DNA from: Clostridia bacterium
Lineage (GTDB): Bacteria > Bacillota > Clostridia > Christensenellales > Borkfalkiaceae
Length of the DNA stretch: 64,000 nucleotides
Direction of reading: 5' to 3'
Assembly (NCBI GenBank): GCA_017508485.1
Contig: JAFVYV010000005.1
Location: forward strand, 1 to 64,000
Part shown: positions 8,600 through 18,489 of the stretch, in pieces
Layout: each line of letters starts with the position of its first letter
Position numbering within the stretch: position 1 is the stretch's first letter
The notes under the pieces: generated by a model
Told to the model about the DNA's origin: nothing
Databases searched by the model: none
The model's input: the letters and a program-made list of their open reading frames with translations, nothing else
Made by a program: the position numbers and the translations under genes

Positions 8600-9991
8600 A
8601 TGAAAAGAACAGAATTAAAAAAGATTTTTTTAAGTAAAGAAGATTTTGGTGGCAAAACGGTTACGGTTACCGGCTGGGCAAGAACTATAAGAGACTCAAA
8701 GTCATTTGGTTTTATTGAATTAAACGACGGTTCGTATTTTAAGAACTGCCAAATAGTTTTTGATAGGGAAAAGATTAGTAACTACGATGAAATTGCAAAA
8801 CAAAACGTAGGTGCATCTTTAAAGATTGAAGGTAAGGTTATTTTAACCCCTGAACTAAAACAACCGTTTGAAATAAATGCAGACAGTATTGAAGTGTTAG
8901 GAAGTTCAACTCCAGACTATCCACTTCAAAAGAAGCGCCACTCTTTAGAATTTTTAAGAGAAATTGCGCACTTAAGACCAAGAACAAACACCTTTAACGC
9001 AGTATTTAGAATTCGTAGTGAAGCAGCGTACGCAATTCACAAATTCTTTAACGAAAGGGGTTTCGTTTACGTACACACTCCAATAATCACGGGTAGTGAC
9101 TGTGAAGGTGCAGGTGCAATGTTCCAAGTAACTACTTTAGATTTAAACAACCTACCAAAAGACAAAGCGGGTATTGATTATAAAAAAGATTTCTTTGGTA
9201 AACCTGCATCACTTACGGTATCAGGTCAACTTGCGGCAGAAACATACGCAATGGCATTTTCTAACGTATACACTTTTGGTCCAACTTTTAGAGCAGAACG
9301 TTCAAACACAGTTCGCCACGCGGCAGAATTTTGGATGATTGAACCAGAAATGGCATTTGCCGACCTTTCTGACGATATGGACGTAGAAGAAGCAATGGTA
9401 AAATACATAATCAACCACGTTATGCAAACTTGTCCTGAAGAATTAAACTTCTTAAATCAATTCGTTGATAAAGAGTTAATTTCTAGGCTTGAAAACGTTG
9501 TAAACAACACTTTCAAGAGATTAAGTTATACAGAAGCCATTGAAATTTTAGAAAAGGTTAAAGATAGATTTGAATTCCCAGTTTACTGGGGCGCAGACCT
9601 ACAAAGCGAACACGAAAAGTACTTAACTGAAGAAGTTTATAAAAAACCGGTATTCTTAACCGACTATCCAAAAGAAATCAAGGCTTTCTATATGCGCTTA
9701 AACGAAGATGGCAAAACGGTTGCCGCAGCCGACCTATTAGTTCCAGGTATCGGCGAACTTTGTGGTGGTAGCCAAAGAGAAGAAAGAATTGATATATTAG
9801 AAGAAAGAATGGCTGAAATGGGCTTAAATAAAGAAGATTACGGCTTCTACACCGACTTAAGAAAGTACGGTGGCGTAGTTCACTCTGGTTTTGGTATGGG
9901 CTTTGAAAGAATGGTTATGTACCTAACTGGTATCGGCAACATTAGGGACGTAGTTCCTTATCCAAGAACTGTAGGAAACTTAGAATATTAA
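8600..9991 (+). CDS. asnS: Asparaginyl-tRNA synthetase
   Basis: A 463-residue class IIb aminoacyl-tRNA synthetase that charges tRNA-Asn with asparagine in the cytosol. The N-terminal OB fold ([20 protein letters not shown], about 22-41) binds the anticodon. The catalytic core shows motif 2 ([21 protein letters not shown], about 232-252) and motif 3 near the end ([15 protein letters not shown]). The residues after the insertion [11 protein letters not shown] fit AsnRS rather than AspRS. First gene of a run with plsX (1 base later), rnc, smc and ftsY. Length is normal. Confidence 0.97.
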   Translation: MKRTELKKIFLSKEDFGGKTVTVTGWARTIRDSKSFGFIELNDGSYFKNCQIVFDREKISNYDEIAKQNVGASLKIEGKVILTPELKQPFEINADSIEVLGSSTPDYPLQKKRHSLEFLREIAHLRPRTNTFNAVFRIRSEAAYAIHKFFNERGFVYVHTPIITGSDCEGAGAMFQVTTLDLNNLPKDKAGIDYKKDFFGKPASLTVSGQLAAETYAMAFSNVYTFGPTFRAERSNTVRHAAEFWMIEPEMAFADLSDDMDVEEAMVKYIINHVMQTCPEELNFLNQFVDKELISRLENVVNNTFKRLSYTEAIEILEKVKDRFEFPVYWGADLQSEHEKYLTEEVYKKPVFLTDYPKEIKAFYMRLNEDGKTVAAADLLVPGIGELCGGSQREERIDILEERMAEMGLNKEDYGFYTDLRKYGGVVHSGFGMGFERMVMYLTGIGNIRDVVPYPRTVGNLEY

Positions 9992-9992
9992 T

Positions 9993-11003
9993 ATGAAAAT
10001 TTTAGTAGATGCATTTGGTGGCGACAACGCCCCTTTAGAAGTAGTAAAAGGCTCGGTTGAAGCCTTAAAAGAAAATAAAGACTTTGTTTTAAGTTTAGTA
10101 GGCGATGAAGATAAAATTAACGAAATTTTAGGTGGCCTTACCTACGACAAAACAAGGGTTGAAATAATAGATGCAAAAGAAGTTATCACTTGTGAAGAAG
10201 AACCAACTTTAGCCATAAGAAGAAAGGCAAACTCAACCATAGTTGTCGGCTTAAAAACGCTAAAGGAAAATGAAGATTACAGCGCTTTCATATCAAGTGG
10301 TAGCACGGGCGCATTTTTAGTAGGTGCAACCTTAAAACTAGGTAGAATTAAAGGTGTATCAAGACCTGCTCTTTGCCCAATTTTACCAAGATTAGACGGC
10401 AAAAAAGTTCTTTTACTTGATGCAGGTGCAAATGCAGACTGCAAACCACAAAACTTAGTAGAATTTGCCCTAATGGGTACGGAATTTGCCCGTCTTAACT
10501 TTGGAATAGAAAATCCTAAAGTATATCTTTTATCAAACGGCACGGAAGACAAAAAGGGCAATATGCTTAACCTAGAAACTTTCCCTATGTTAAAGGAAAA
10601 TGCAAAAATTAACTTTATCGGCAATATGGAAGCAAGAGATTTACTCTCTTCTGATGCAGATATAGTGGTTGCAGATGGTTTTAGTGGAAATATTGCGCTA
10701 AAATCTTACGAAGGGGCAGTAAACACCGTACTAAAAGCACTAAAAAGTGAAATTATGGCATCAACAAGTGCAAAAATAGGCTACTTGTTTATGAAAAAGG
10801 CGTTTAACAACCTAAGAGCAACCCTTGATTATTCAAGTCAAGGTGGCGCAATCTTTTTAGGAACGCAAAAGGTTATAGTAAAAACTCACGGTAGCGCAAA
10901 AGCAAAAACTTTCAAAAACGCAGTTTTACAAGCAATTGAAGTTGCAAAAAGTGGCGTAGTAGAAAAGATGAAGGAAGATTTTAGCATAAATAGCGAGGAA
11001 TAA
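9993..11003 (+). CDS. plsX: Phosphate acyltransferase PlsX
   Basis: A 336-residue peripheral membrane enzyme that converts acyl-ACP and phosphate to acyl-phosphate, the first step of Gram-positive phospholipid synthesis. The opening MKILVDAFGGDNAP and the segment FISSGSTGAFLVGATLKLGRI are diagnostic. It starts one base after asnS and is followed directly by rnc, one base later. In Bacillus subtilis fabD, fabG and acpA lie between plsX and rnc; they are absent here. No DeoR-type fapR gene lies upstream and I see no FapR-like operator. Confidence 0.96.
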   Translation: MKILVDAFGGDNAPLEVVKGSVEALKENKDFVLSLVGDEDKINEILGGLTYDKTRVEIIDAKEVITCEEEPTLAIRRKANSTIVVGLKTLKENEDYSAFISSGSTGAFLVGATLKLGRIKGVSRPALCPILPRLDGKKVLLLDAGANADCKPQNLVEFALMGTEFARLNFGIENPKVYLLSNGTEDKKGNMLNLETFPMLKENAKINFIGNMEARDLLSSDADIVVADGFSGNIALKSYEGAVNTVLKALKSEIMASTSAKIGYLFMKKAFNNLRATLDYSSQGGAIFLGTQKVIVKTHGSAKAKTFKNAVLQAIEVAKSGVVEKMKEDFSINSEE

Positions 11004-11004
11004 A

Positions 11005-11700
11005 ATGATTTTTGAAATAGCAGAAATCGAAAAGAGAATAGGGTACGCTTTTAAGGATAAACTTCTTTTAAGAAAGTGTTTTACTCACTCATCATACGCT
11101 CACGAACAAAATGAAGAAAACAACGAACTTTTAGAGTTTTTTGGCGACGCTATTTTAGATTTTGTGGTAACCGAATACCTAATGGAAAACGAAAGGGGCG
11201 ACGAAGGTGAACTTACTCAAAAAAGGGCAAACCTTGTATCAAAAAGCCCGTTGCAAGAAGTAGTTTTTGAATTAGGGCTAGACAAATACCTACTTTTAAG
11301 TAGTGGAATACTTAAAAACGCAAATTATGAAGACAAAATGTATTCAAGTTTATACGAAGCGTTAGTTGCAGGTATTTACATAGACGGTGGCATAGTAAAC
11401 GCCAAAAAATTTATACTAAACACCCTTATCAAATCACAAAAAGAAAGGGTAAAAAAACTTGTACAAAAACCTTACGACTACAAAAGTAGGTTGCAAGAGT
11501 TCGTACAAAAGAAAAAGTTAGGTCCAATCGTTTACGAAAATATAGGAAAGACTGGACCAGACCACCACCCAACCTTTGAAGTTGAACTATTCATTAACGG
11601 AGAAAAGAAGGGTTACGGAAAAGGTAGTAGCAAAAAACAAGCAGAAATGAAGGCGGCGGAAGTTGCCCTTCAAAAATATAAAAAAGGTAGAAAAAGATGA
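11005..11700 (+). CDS. rnc: Ribonuclease III
   Basis: A 231-residue double-strand-specific endoribonuclease that processes rRNA and structured RNAs. The signature NELLEFFGDAILDFV (about 39-53) carries the catalytic Glu and Asp; the second acidic pair is in YSSLYEALVAGIYIDGG (about 111-127). A double-stranded-RNA-binding domain occupies ~158-226 (SRLQEFVQKKKLGP to GKGSSKKQAEMKAAEVAL). Overlaps smc by 4 bases (ATGA), giving translational coupling. Confidence 0.97.
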   Translation: MIFEIAEIEKRIGYAFKDKLLLRKCFTHSSYAHEQNEENNELLEFFGDAILDFVVTEYLMENERGDEGELTQKRANLVSKSPLQEVVFELGLDKYLLLSSGILKNANYEDKMYSSLYEALVAGIYIDGGIVNAKKFILNTLIKSQKERVKKLVQKPYDYKSRLQEFVQKKKLGPIVYENIGKTGPDHHPTFEVELFINGEKKGYGKGSSKKQAEMKAAEVALQKYKKGRKR

Positions 11701-14700
11701 ATTTTGAAAAGGTAGAAGTTTACGGATTTAAATCATTTGCAGACAAGTCTGAAATAAAATTCGGCAACGGAATAACGGGTATCGTTGGACCAAACGGATG
11801 TGGTAAGTCAAACGTAGCCGATGCAATTCGTTGGGTTTTAGGTGAACAATCTGCAAAAACTCTCCGTGGAACAAGTATGCAAGACGTTATTTTTAGTGGT
11901 ACGCAAAACAGAAAGTCACTTTCTTATTGTGAAGTATCTCTATTTTTTGATAACTCTACAAAAATGTTCAATTTAGACTATAACGAAGTTATTATTACAA
12001 GAAAACTTTTTAGAAGTGGTGAAAGTGAATATTACATAAACAAACAACCTGCAAGACTAAAAGATATAGTAGATTTACTTCGTGAATGTGGCATAGGTAA
12101 AAACGGTTATACTATCATAGGACAAGGTAAAGTTGAAGAAATAATGTCAGCAAAGCCTGAAGATAGAAGAGCAGTTTTTGAAGATGCAACGGGTATTTCA
12201 AAATTCAAACAAAGAAAGGTAGAAACGGAAAGAAAGTTAGAAAGAACTAAAGAAAACCGTCTACGCTTTTTAGATATTATCACGGAAATTGAAAACCAAT
12301 TAGGACCACTTGAAAAACAAGCAGAAAAGGCAAAACAATACTACGAACTTTCTGATGAACTAAAACATCACGAAATCAACGTTTATATTGCAAAATTAGA
12401 CAACGTTGGTGAAAGAAAGGCAAAAATCAACCAAAGAATTGACGGTCTTAACGAAGCCATCAACCTAAAGCAACAAGGCTTAACTGATGCGCAAAAAGGT
12501 TATGAAAATATTTTAGATGAAATTAACACTTCAGACGGCAAGTTAAACGCACTTCAAGGCGAACTACTTGAAAAGAGAGTAGGACTTGAAAAGCAACACG
12601 GTGAAATTCAACTATTTAAAGAAAAAATTAGTTATCTAGAAGAACAACTTTCAACAAGCAAAAACAGAATTGAAAATAATAAGGAAATCATTAAGGATTT
12701 AACTGATAAAAAGGAAGAATACACAGCCACTTTATCTAATAAAGAAGTGGAAAAAGAAAGGGTAGAAAAAGAGTATGAAACCGTTTCAAAAGAACTACTA
12801 AAAATTTCTTCTGAAATTTCGCTTGGTGAAGAAATCGCAAACGAAAACACAAAAACAATCATTAAATCACTTGAATCACTTTCAGACATCAACCTAAACA
12901 AAGGTACTTTAAGCGTTGAAAAGAACAACCTTTTAGCCCGTAGAAACGAAATAACTGAAGGCTTAAATATTTTATACGCAAAACGCGATAAACTTTTTAA
13001 CGAAAAGGAAAATTTAGACAAAAATATCACGGAATTAGACCTTTTAATTTACGACCAACGCGGTAAAATTAGCGACAAGGAAGATGAAATAAGGTCAAAT
13101 AATGAAGAAGTTAGCAAGGTAGAAAATGAAATTTATAATCTAAATTCTAACATCACAATGCTAACCACAAGGGCGAACTTCTTTAAGGGCTTAAAAGAAT
13201 CTTACGAAGGTTTTATGCCAGCCGTAAGAAAACTACTTCAACACGCAAAAGAAAATAAACTTGTAAAGTCAAAAATACAAGGTGTCGTTGCTGAAATTAT
13301 AAAGAACGACTCAAAATTTGATATTGCGCTTGAAACAAGTTTAGGTGGCGCACTTCAAAATATCGTAACCGAAAATACTGACGACGCAAAGTTCTTAATC
13401 AACTACTTAAACCAAAACGAAATAGGAAGACTAACTTTCTTACCTATAACTTCAATCAAGCCAAGACCAAATGGTGATGCAGCTATAAAAGCAAGTAAAG
13501 AGTTTGGTGCGTTAGGACTTGCAACCGACGTAGTTAATTACGATAGTAAGTACGAAAACGTAATATCAAACCTACTTGGCAACACCTTAATTTGCGACAA
13601 TCTTGACAATGCAACTAATATTGCAAACAAATACCGTTTTGCATTTAAAATAGTAACGCTTGACGGTCAAGTTTTATCAACTCAAGGTTCAATGACTGGT
13701 GGTTTCAAAAAGCAAAGCGTTGACGGATTACTATCTAACGATAGAAAGCTTGAAGAAATTGCAATAAAACTTAAAGAAAAGCAAAAGGATATGGAAAGCG
13801 CAAAACAAACCAAACTTTCTTTAGAAGAAAAGAGAGATAAACTTTTAAGCGACCTATCAATCCTTAACGAAATGTACCAAAGCAAGCGTGAAGAACTTGC
13901 CCTTCTTAGAGAAAAGTTGTCAGTAACGGAAACTGCTTTAATTGAAATCAATAAAGAAGTGGAAAGCGACAACGACTTTATTGAAATTATTGACAAAAAG
14001 ATAGCAAAATTAGACCTTGACTATGAAGCCATCAAGTCAGGTAGCGCTAAACTTGAAGAAGATAAAGAAAAGGCAACAATCTCTGCAAACAAAAAGCAAG
14101 AAGAGTTTGAAGACTTAAAGGCAAAAAGGGACGGTTTAAGTACGGAAAGTACTGAACTACAAGTAAAAATCACTTCTTTAAGAAGTGAAATTAGCGCAAT
14201 CAACGGCGAACTAACAAGAATTGAAAAAGAAGTATTAGACCTTGAAAAGGCTAACAAAGACTTAAGCAAGAATAACGAAAGTTTAGAAGTTGCCATTGAA
14301 AACTTCAGGTTAGAAAGTGAAAAGGTAACCTTTACTAAAGAAGAACAAGAAAAGGTTAACGCCCTTCGTGACAAAATAACTGCAATGCAAAATAGAAGGG
14401 AAGAATTAAAGGTAGAACTATCTAAAAAAGATATTGAAAGACAAAGTCTAACAGATGAAATTACTGCTTTAACTGACAAAAAGCACCAAGAAGGCTTATT
14501 ACTAACCAAAATTGATGCCGACATTGAATATGCCGAACAAAACATTTGGGAAGACTACGAACTAACTTACCAAACTGCGCTTGAATTTAAGGAAGAAAAT
14601 TACGACTTAAAACAAGGCGAACAAGAAGTTAACCGTATAAGAAGAAAGAGAAGTTCTCTTGGAGAAATCAACGCAAACGCAATTGAAGACAGTAAAGCCC

Positions 14701-15278
14701 TTCGTGAAAGATATGAAGAGTACAAAACGCAAGAAAACGACTTAAAGGAAGCAGAAGACGACTTAAAAGAAGCGTTAGCAACCATTAAGGCCGAAATGCT
14801 TGAACAATTTAACGAAGGTTTTGCAAAAATTAACGAAAACTTTAGTAGAATATTCAAAGAATTATTCGGTGGCGGTAGAGCAATGCTTGAACTTGACTAT
14901 ACCGACACGGACGACAAGTTAGAAGCCGGTATAGAAATTATAGCCGAACCACCAGGAAAGAAACTACAAAAACTTTCACTTCTAAGTGGTGGTGAAAAGG
15001 CTTTAACTGCAATAGCAATCCTATTTGCAATCTTAAAACTTCGCCCAATGCCTTTCTGCGTACTTGACGAAATTGAAGCGGCACTTGACGAAGCCAACGT
15101 AGATAGATTTGCAAAATACTTAAAGAAATTCTCTGAAGAAACGCAATTTATCGTAATCACTCACAGAAAGCCAACAATGGTAATGGCAGACGCACTATTC
15201 GGCGTAACAATGCAAGAAAAGGGTGTAAGTAAATTAGTATCAGTTAAACTTGCTGATATCGTAGAAGAAGAGGCATAA
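11697..15278 (+). CDS. smc: Chromosome segregation SMC protein
   Basis: The 1193-residue ATPase of the bacterial condensin (with ScpA/ScpB, not in the window) that organises and separates replicated origins. Order: N-terminal ATPase half with Walker A GPNGCGKSN (about 32-40), a long coiled coil, a hinge domain near 510-640 (IQGVVAEIIKND to FLPITSI), a returning coiled coil, and the C-terminal half with signature LSGGEKALTAIAI and Walker B CVLDEIEAALDEAN. Length is typical. It sits between rnc and ftsY, as in most Firmicutes. Several antisense open frames inside it are coding shadows. Confidence 0.97.
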   Translation: MNFEKVEVYGFKSFADKSEIKFGNGITGIVGPNGCGKSNVADAIRWVLGEQSAKTLRGTSMQDVIFSGTQNRKSLSYCEVSLFFDNSTKMFNLDYNEVIITRKLFRSGESEYYINKQPARLKDIVDLLRECGIGKNGYTIIGQGKVEEIMSAKPEDRRAVFEDATGISKFKQRKVETERKLERTKENRLRFLDIITEIENQLGPLEKQAEKAKQYYELSDELKHHEINVYIAKLDNVGERKAKINQRIDGLNEAINLKQQGLTDAQKGYENILDEINTSDGKLNALQGELLEKRVGLEKQHGEIQLFKEKISYLEEQLSTSKNRIENNKEIIKDLTDKKEEYTATLSNKEVEKERVEKEYETVSKELLKISSEISLGEEIANENTKTIIKSLESLSDINLNKGTLSVEKNNLLARRNEITEGLNILYAKRDKLFNEKENLDKNITELDLLIYDQRGKISDKEDEIRSNNEEVSKVENEIYNLNSNITMLTTRANFFKGLKESYEGFMPAVRKLLQHAKENKLVKSKIQGVVAEIIKNDSKFDIALETSLGGALQNIVTENTDDAKFLINYLNQNEIGRLTFLPITSIKPRPNGDAAIKASKEFGALGLATDVVNYDSKYENVISNLLGNTLICDNLDNATNIANKYRFAFKIVTLDGQVLSTQGSMTGGFKKQSVDGLLSNDRKLEEIAIKLKEKQKDMESAKQTKLSLEEKRDKLLSDLSILNEMYQSKREELALLREKLSVTETALIEINKEVESDNDFIEIIDKKIAKLDLDYEAIKSGSAKLEEDKEKATISANKKQEEFEDLKAKRDGLSTESTELQVKITSLRSEISAINGELTRIEKEVLDLEKANKDLSKNNESLEVAIENFRLESEKVTFTKEEQEKVNALRDKITAMQNRREELKVELSKKDIERQSLTDEITALTDKKHQEGLLLTKIDADIEYAEQNIWEDYELTYQTALEFKEENYDLKQGEQEVNRIRRKRSSLGEINANAIEDSKALRERYEEYKTQENDLKEAEDDLKEALATIKAEMLEQFNEGFAKINENFSRIFKELFGGGRAMLELDYTDTDDKLEAGIEIIAEPPGKKLQKLSLLSGGEKALTAIAILFAILKLRPMPFCVLDEIEAALDEANVDRFAKYLKKFSEETQFIVITHRKPTMVMADALFGVTMQEKGVSKLVSVKLADIVEEEA

Positions 15279-15283
15279 AACAA

Positions 15284-16177
15284 ATGGGTTTATTCGGTAA
15301 ATTTAAAAACGCACTTAATAAAACTAAACAAAGTTTTTTATCAAAACTAGACGACCTATTCAAAAGAAGTATCGGCGACGACTTTTTTGATGAACTTGAA
15401 GAACTTTTAATTTCATCAGACGTAAGCGTAAAAACTTCAATGGAGATTGTAGAAAATCTTCGTGATAGAGTAAAGACAGAAAGACTAAAAGATAAAGACT
15501 TCGTTATAGAAATCTTCAAAGAAGAACTAACGAATATGCTTTTAGAAGGTGGCAAAGTAGAAATTGAAACACCTGCAATAATAATGTTAGTAGGTGTAAA
15601 CGGCGTAGGCAAAACTACCACGATAGGTAAACTTGCAAACAAATTTATAAAGGAAGGAAAATCAGTAACAATCGCCGCAGCAGACACCTTTAGGGCGGCG
15701 GCAGCCGACCAACTTTCAGTCTGGGCAGATAGGGCAAAGGTAAGAATTATCAAGCACCAAGAAGGTGGCGACCCTTCTGCAGTCGTATTTGATGCAATAG
15801 CATCAGCAAAAGCAAAAGAAACTGATATTTTAATTATAGATACTGCAGGAAGACTTCACGTTAAGGCAAACTTAATGGAAGAACTAAAAAAGATGGACAA
15901 AATCATCAAAAGGGAATACCCTGAAGCAAATCTATACAAACTAATGGTTTTAGATGCAACGACAGGTCAAAACGCCTTTAGCCAAGTAGAAGCCTTTGAT
16001 AAAGATATAGGCATAAACGGTTTAGTTTTAACAAAACTTGACGGGACTGCAAAAGGTGGTTTTATAATTTCACTTTCAAGGGAATTAGAAGCCCCGGTTT
16101 GCTTTGTAGGTACGGGCGAAAAGATAGACGATATTGAAGATTTTGATGCAAAAGAGTTTATTGAAGGTCTATTTTAA
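15284..16177 (+). CDS. ftsY: Signal recognition particle receptor FtsY
   Basis: A 297-residue GTPase that docks the SRP-ribosome complex at the membrane for co-translational insertion. It has the N domain (~1-90) and G domain with P-loop VGVNGVGKTTTIGKLA (about 104-119), DTAGRL and TKLDGTAKGG. The acidic A domain of Escherichia coli FtsY is absent, as is usual in Gram-positives; an amphipathic N-terminal helix (GLFGKFKNALNKT) probably binds the membrane. Starts 5 bases after smc. The run from asnS appears to end at the hairpin 16226-16253. Confidence 0.97.
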   Translation: MGLFGKFKNALNKTKQSFLSKLDDLFKRSIGDDFFDELEELLISSDVSVKTSMEIVENLRDRVKTERLKDKDFVIEIFKEELTNMLLEGGKVEIETPAIIMLVGVNGVGKTTTIGKLANKFIKEGKSVTIAAADTFRAAAADQLSVWADRAKVRIIKHQEGGDPSAVVFDAIASAKAKETDILIIDTAGRLHVKANLMEELKKMDKIIKREYPEANLYKLMVLDATTGQNAFSQVEAFDKDIGINGLVLTKLDGTAKGGFIISLSRELEAPVCFVGTGEKIDDIEDFDAKEFIEGLF

Positions 16178-16195
16178 AAAACCTTGTAAAAACGC

Positions 16196-16223
16196 TTGAC
16201 AAAAAATTTAATAAGTGTAAAAT
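16196..16223 (+). promoter_or_regulatory. Promoter of the ylxM-ffh run
   Basis: Consensus TTGACA (16196-16201), 16-bp spacer, TAAAAT (16218-16223). The predicted start near 16230 falls inside the left arm of the hairpin 16226-16253, so promoter and terminator overlap. Confidence 0.85.
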
Positions 16224-16225
16224 AT

Positions 16226-16256
16226 AGGTGTAAAGTATTTTTGCTTTACACCTTTT
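16226..16256 (+). terminator. Hairpin between ftsY and ylxM (terminator and 5' stem-loop)
   Basis: AGGTGTAAAG (16226-16235) pairs perfectly with CTTTACACCT (16244-16253), 8-nt loop, followed by TTTT. For transcripts arriving from ftsY it is a plausible intrinsic terminator. For transcripts starting near 16230 it becomes an 8-bp or shorter stem at the very 5' end of the ylxM mRNA, seven bases from the ATG. Confidence 0.7.
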
Positions 16257-16259
16257 ATT

Positions 16260-16565
16260 ATGAGTAAAGAGTTAGAAGTAGTTGAATTATTTTTGCAATA
16301 TAAAGATTTGTTAACGGAGCACCAACAAAAACTGGTAGAAGACTATTACGTTTTCGACCTATCTTTAGGTGAAATTTCTGAAAACTTTAGTATCTCACGC
16401 CAAGGCGTATACGATGCGTTAAAAAAGGCAAAAAACCAACTATTTGAATACGAAAAAAAGTTAAAGTTAAAAGAAAAGAACGATTTATTAAAACAAGTTC
16501 ACCAAAACTTAGTAAAAAAAGGCTTAGAAAAGGAAGCAGAAAGTTTATTAAAGGTAATAAAATAA
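16260..16565 (+). CDS. ylxM: YlxM, SRP-associated helix-turn-helix protein
   Basis: A 101-residue cytosolic protein of the UPF0122/YlxM family, found next to ffh in Firmicutes and reported in streptococci to bind SRP components. The central LSLGEISENFSISRQGVYDAL (about 38-58) is a sigma-70 region 4-like helix-turn-helix, followed by a charged helix. The ATG at 16260 has no Shine-Dalgarno sequence: the bases before it (ACCTTTTATT) belong to the hairpin arm and a T-rich tail. Ends 3 bases before ffh. Confidence 0.92.
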   Translation: MSKELEVVELFLQYKDLLTEHQQKLVEDYYVFDLSLGEISENFSISRQGVYDALKKAKNQLFEYEKKLKLKEKNDLLKQVHQNLVKKGLEKEAESLLKVIK

Positions 16566-16568
16566 AAG

Positions 16569-17882
16569 ATGGCACTATTTTCATCACTTAGTGAAAAATT
16601 AAATCACGTTTTTAGCAAGTTAACCAAGCACGGCAGACTAACCGAGCTTGAAATTAAACAAGCAATGCGTGAAATAAGAATAGCCCTTTTAGAAGCAGAC
16701 GTAAACATAGTCGTTGCAAAACAATTTATAAACAAGGTTAGTGAAAAGGCAGTAGGACAAGAAATATTAAAGTCTTTAAGCCCAACGCAACAAGTTATAA
16801 AAATCGTTAACGAAGAACTTATCGCCCTAATGGGTAGCACAAACAGTAAGTTAGAAGTATCAGGAAGTTCGCCAACAGTAATAATGATGAGTGGTCTTCA
16901 AGGTGCAGGTAAAACTACTTTGTGTGGAAAGTTAGCGCTTTACTTAAAAAAACAAGGCAAAAACCCACTACTCGTTGGGTGCGACATATATAGACCAGCC
17001 GCAATAGAACAACTAAAAGTAGTTGGTGGGAACGCAGGGGTTGAAGTTTTTGAAAAAGGAACACAAGACCCGGTAAAAACAAGCGAACAAGCAATTAAAC
17101 ACGCAAAATCTTATGGTTTTGACACGGTAATAATTGATACTGCAGGTAGACTTCAAATAGATGAAGATATGATGCAAGAGTTAGAACGTGTTAAAAAGGC
17201 AGTAAACCCAACGGAAATTTTGCTTGTAATTGACTCAATGATAGGTCAAGTAGCCGTAGAAGTAGCCGACACCTTTAACAAAAGGTTAGAAGTTACCGGT
17301 TTAGTTTTAACAAAACTTGACGGCGACACGCGTGGTGGTGCAACTCTATCTGCAAAAGCAGTAACGGGTAAGCCAATCAAGTTCTGTAGCACGGGTGAAA
17401 AACTTGGCGATTTAGAGCCTTTCTACCCAGACCGTATGGCAAGCCGTATCTTAGGAATGGGCGACGTTTTAACCCTAATTGAACGCGCAGAAACGGCAAT
17501 AAGCGAAGAACAAGCCAAAAAATTAGAAAAAAAGTTTAGGGAAAACACCTTTACTTTAGAAGATTATTTAACTCAATTTGATGCAATCAAAAATATGGGT
17601 GGAATAAAAGACTTACTTTCAATGATGCCAGGTCTTGGTGGTAAAATGAACCTATCAAACCTAAATATAGATGAAAAGCAAGTCGGTCAAATAAAAGCAA
17701 TAATTCTTTCAATGACCAAAAAGGAAAGAAGGGACCCAAGCATCTTAAACGCATCAAGGAAGAAAAGAATTGTAGAAGGTTCAGGCACAACCGTTCAAGA
17801 AGTAAACAAACTACTTAAGAACTTTGAACAAACCAAACAAATGATGAAACAAATGAAAAACAATAAAATGTTTAGATTTTAA
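16569..17882 (+). CDS. ffh: Signal recognition particle protein Ffh
   Basis: The 437-residue SRP54 GTPase that binds signal sequences and the SRP RNA. NG domain: GLQGAGKTTLCGKLA (about 100-114), DTAGRLQ, and LTKLDGDTRGG. The methionine-rich M domain (~300-437) includes GGIKDLLSMMPGLGGKM, DPSILNASRKKRI (RNA-binding helix-turn-helix) and ends in a Met/Lys tail (QMMKQMKNNKMF). Ribosomal S16 follows after a 36-base gap with its own strong Shine-Dalgarno sequence. Confidence 0.97.
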   Translation: MALFSSLSEKLNHVFSKLTKHGRLTELEIKQAMREIRIALLEADVNIVVAKQFINKVSEKAVGQEILKSLSPTQQVIKIVNEELIALMGSTNSKLEVSGSSPTVIMMSGLQGAGKTTLCGKLALYLKKQGKNPLLVGCDIYRPAAIEQLKVVGGNAGVEVFEKGTQDPVKTSEQAIKHAKSYGFDTVIIDTAGRLQIDEDMMQELERVKKAVNPTEILLVIDSMIGQVAVEVADTFNKRLEVTGLVLTKLDGDTRGGATLSAKAVTGKPIKFCSTGEKLGDLEPFYPDRMASRILGMGDVLTLIERAETAISEEQAKKLEKKFRENTFTLEDYLTQFDAIKNMGGIKDLLSMMPGLGGKMNLSNLNIDEKQVGQIKAIILSMTKKERRDPSILNASRKKRIVEGSGTTVQEVNKLLKNFEQTKQMMKQMKNNKMFRF

Positions 17883-17918
17883 TAAAAAATAAAAATTAAA
17901 AAAGGAAGGAATAAAAAA

Positions 17919-18212
17919 ATGGCAGTAAAAATGAGATTAACAAGAATGGGCGACAAGAAATCTCCATTCTACAGAGTAGTAATTATGGATAGCAGAACAG
18001 CAAGAGACGGCGCTTATATTGACAAAATCGGTCACTATAACCCATTAACAAACCCAGCTGAAATCGTTCTTGATGCTGACAAGGCAAAAGACTGGTTATC
18101 AAAGGGTGTACAACCTACTGAAACTGTTAAAAACTTACTTGTAAAAGCAGGTATCATTGAACAATCTAAAAAACTTTCTCCATCAAAGACAAAGCAAAGA
18201 AAGTCTAAATAA
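17919..18212 (+). CDS. rpsP: 30S ribosomal protein S16
   Basis: A 97-residue ribosomal protein. The opening [19 protein letters not shown] and [19 protein letters not shown] are diagnostic. The C-terminus carries a short Lys/Ser tail. Strong ribosome-binding site AGGAAGGA at the expected spacing. Together with khpA, rimM and trmD it forms the classic ribosome-assembly cluster of Firmicutes. Confidence 0.98.
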   Translation: MAVKMRLTRMGDKKSPFYRVVIMDSRTARDGAYIDKIGHYNPLTNPAEIVLDADKAKDWLSKGVQPTETVKNLLVKAGIIEQSKKLSPSKTKQRKSK

Positions 18213-18224
18213 GGAAGTTGAAAA

Positions 18225-18470
18225 ATGTTAGATTTTATAAAGTACGTAGTAGGTCAATTTGCTGAAAAGAGTGATGAAGTAGAATATCGCGTAACCGAAA
18301 CGGAAAAAACCATAGACGTATTAATCATTTTAGATGAAAGCGATATGGGTAAAGTTATCGGCAGACAAGGTAAACTTGCAAAATCACTTCGTACAATTGT
18401 AAAAGCAATGACGCAAAAGCAAGACAAGAAATATAATATTGAAATAAAAGAGCGTGGAGAAGTTATTTAA
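18225..18470 (+). CDS. khpA: KhpA, KH-domain RNA-binding protein
   Basis: An 81-residue single KH-domain protein (formerly YlqC). The IGRQGK loop (residues 46-51) is the GxxG-type RNA-binding loop. KhpA pairs with KhpB/Jag in Gram-positive bacteria to bind many RNAs and affect cell division. It lies between rpsP and rimM, as in Bacillus. The ylqD gene that follows in Bacillus is absent. Confidence 0.93.
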   Translation: MLDFIKYVVGQFAEKSDEVEYRVTETEKTIDVLIILDESDMGKVIGRQGKLAKSLRTIVKAMTQKQDKKYNIEIKERGEVI

Positions 18471-18489
18471 TTTCTCCCTTTTTTAGATT

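Noticed and set aside
14021..14545. Long antisense frame inside smc (174 residues)
   Set aside because: Ser/Leu-rich shadow of the smc coiled coil; no ribosome-binding site. The same holds for the other antisense frames across the window.
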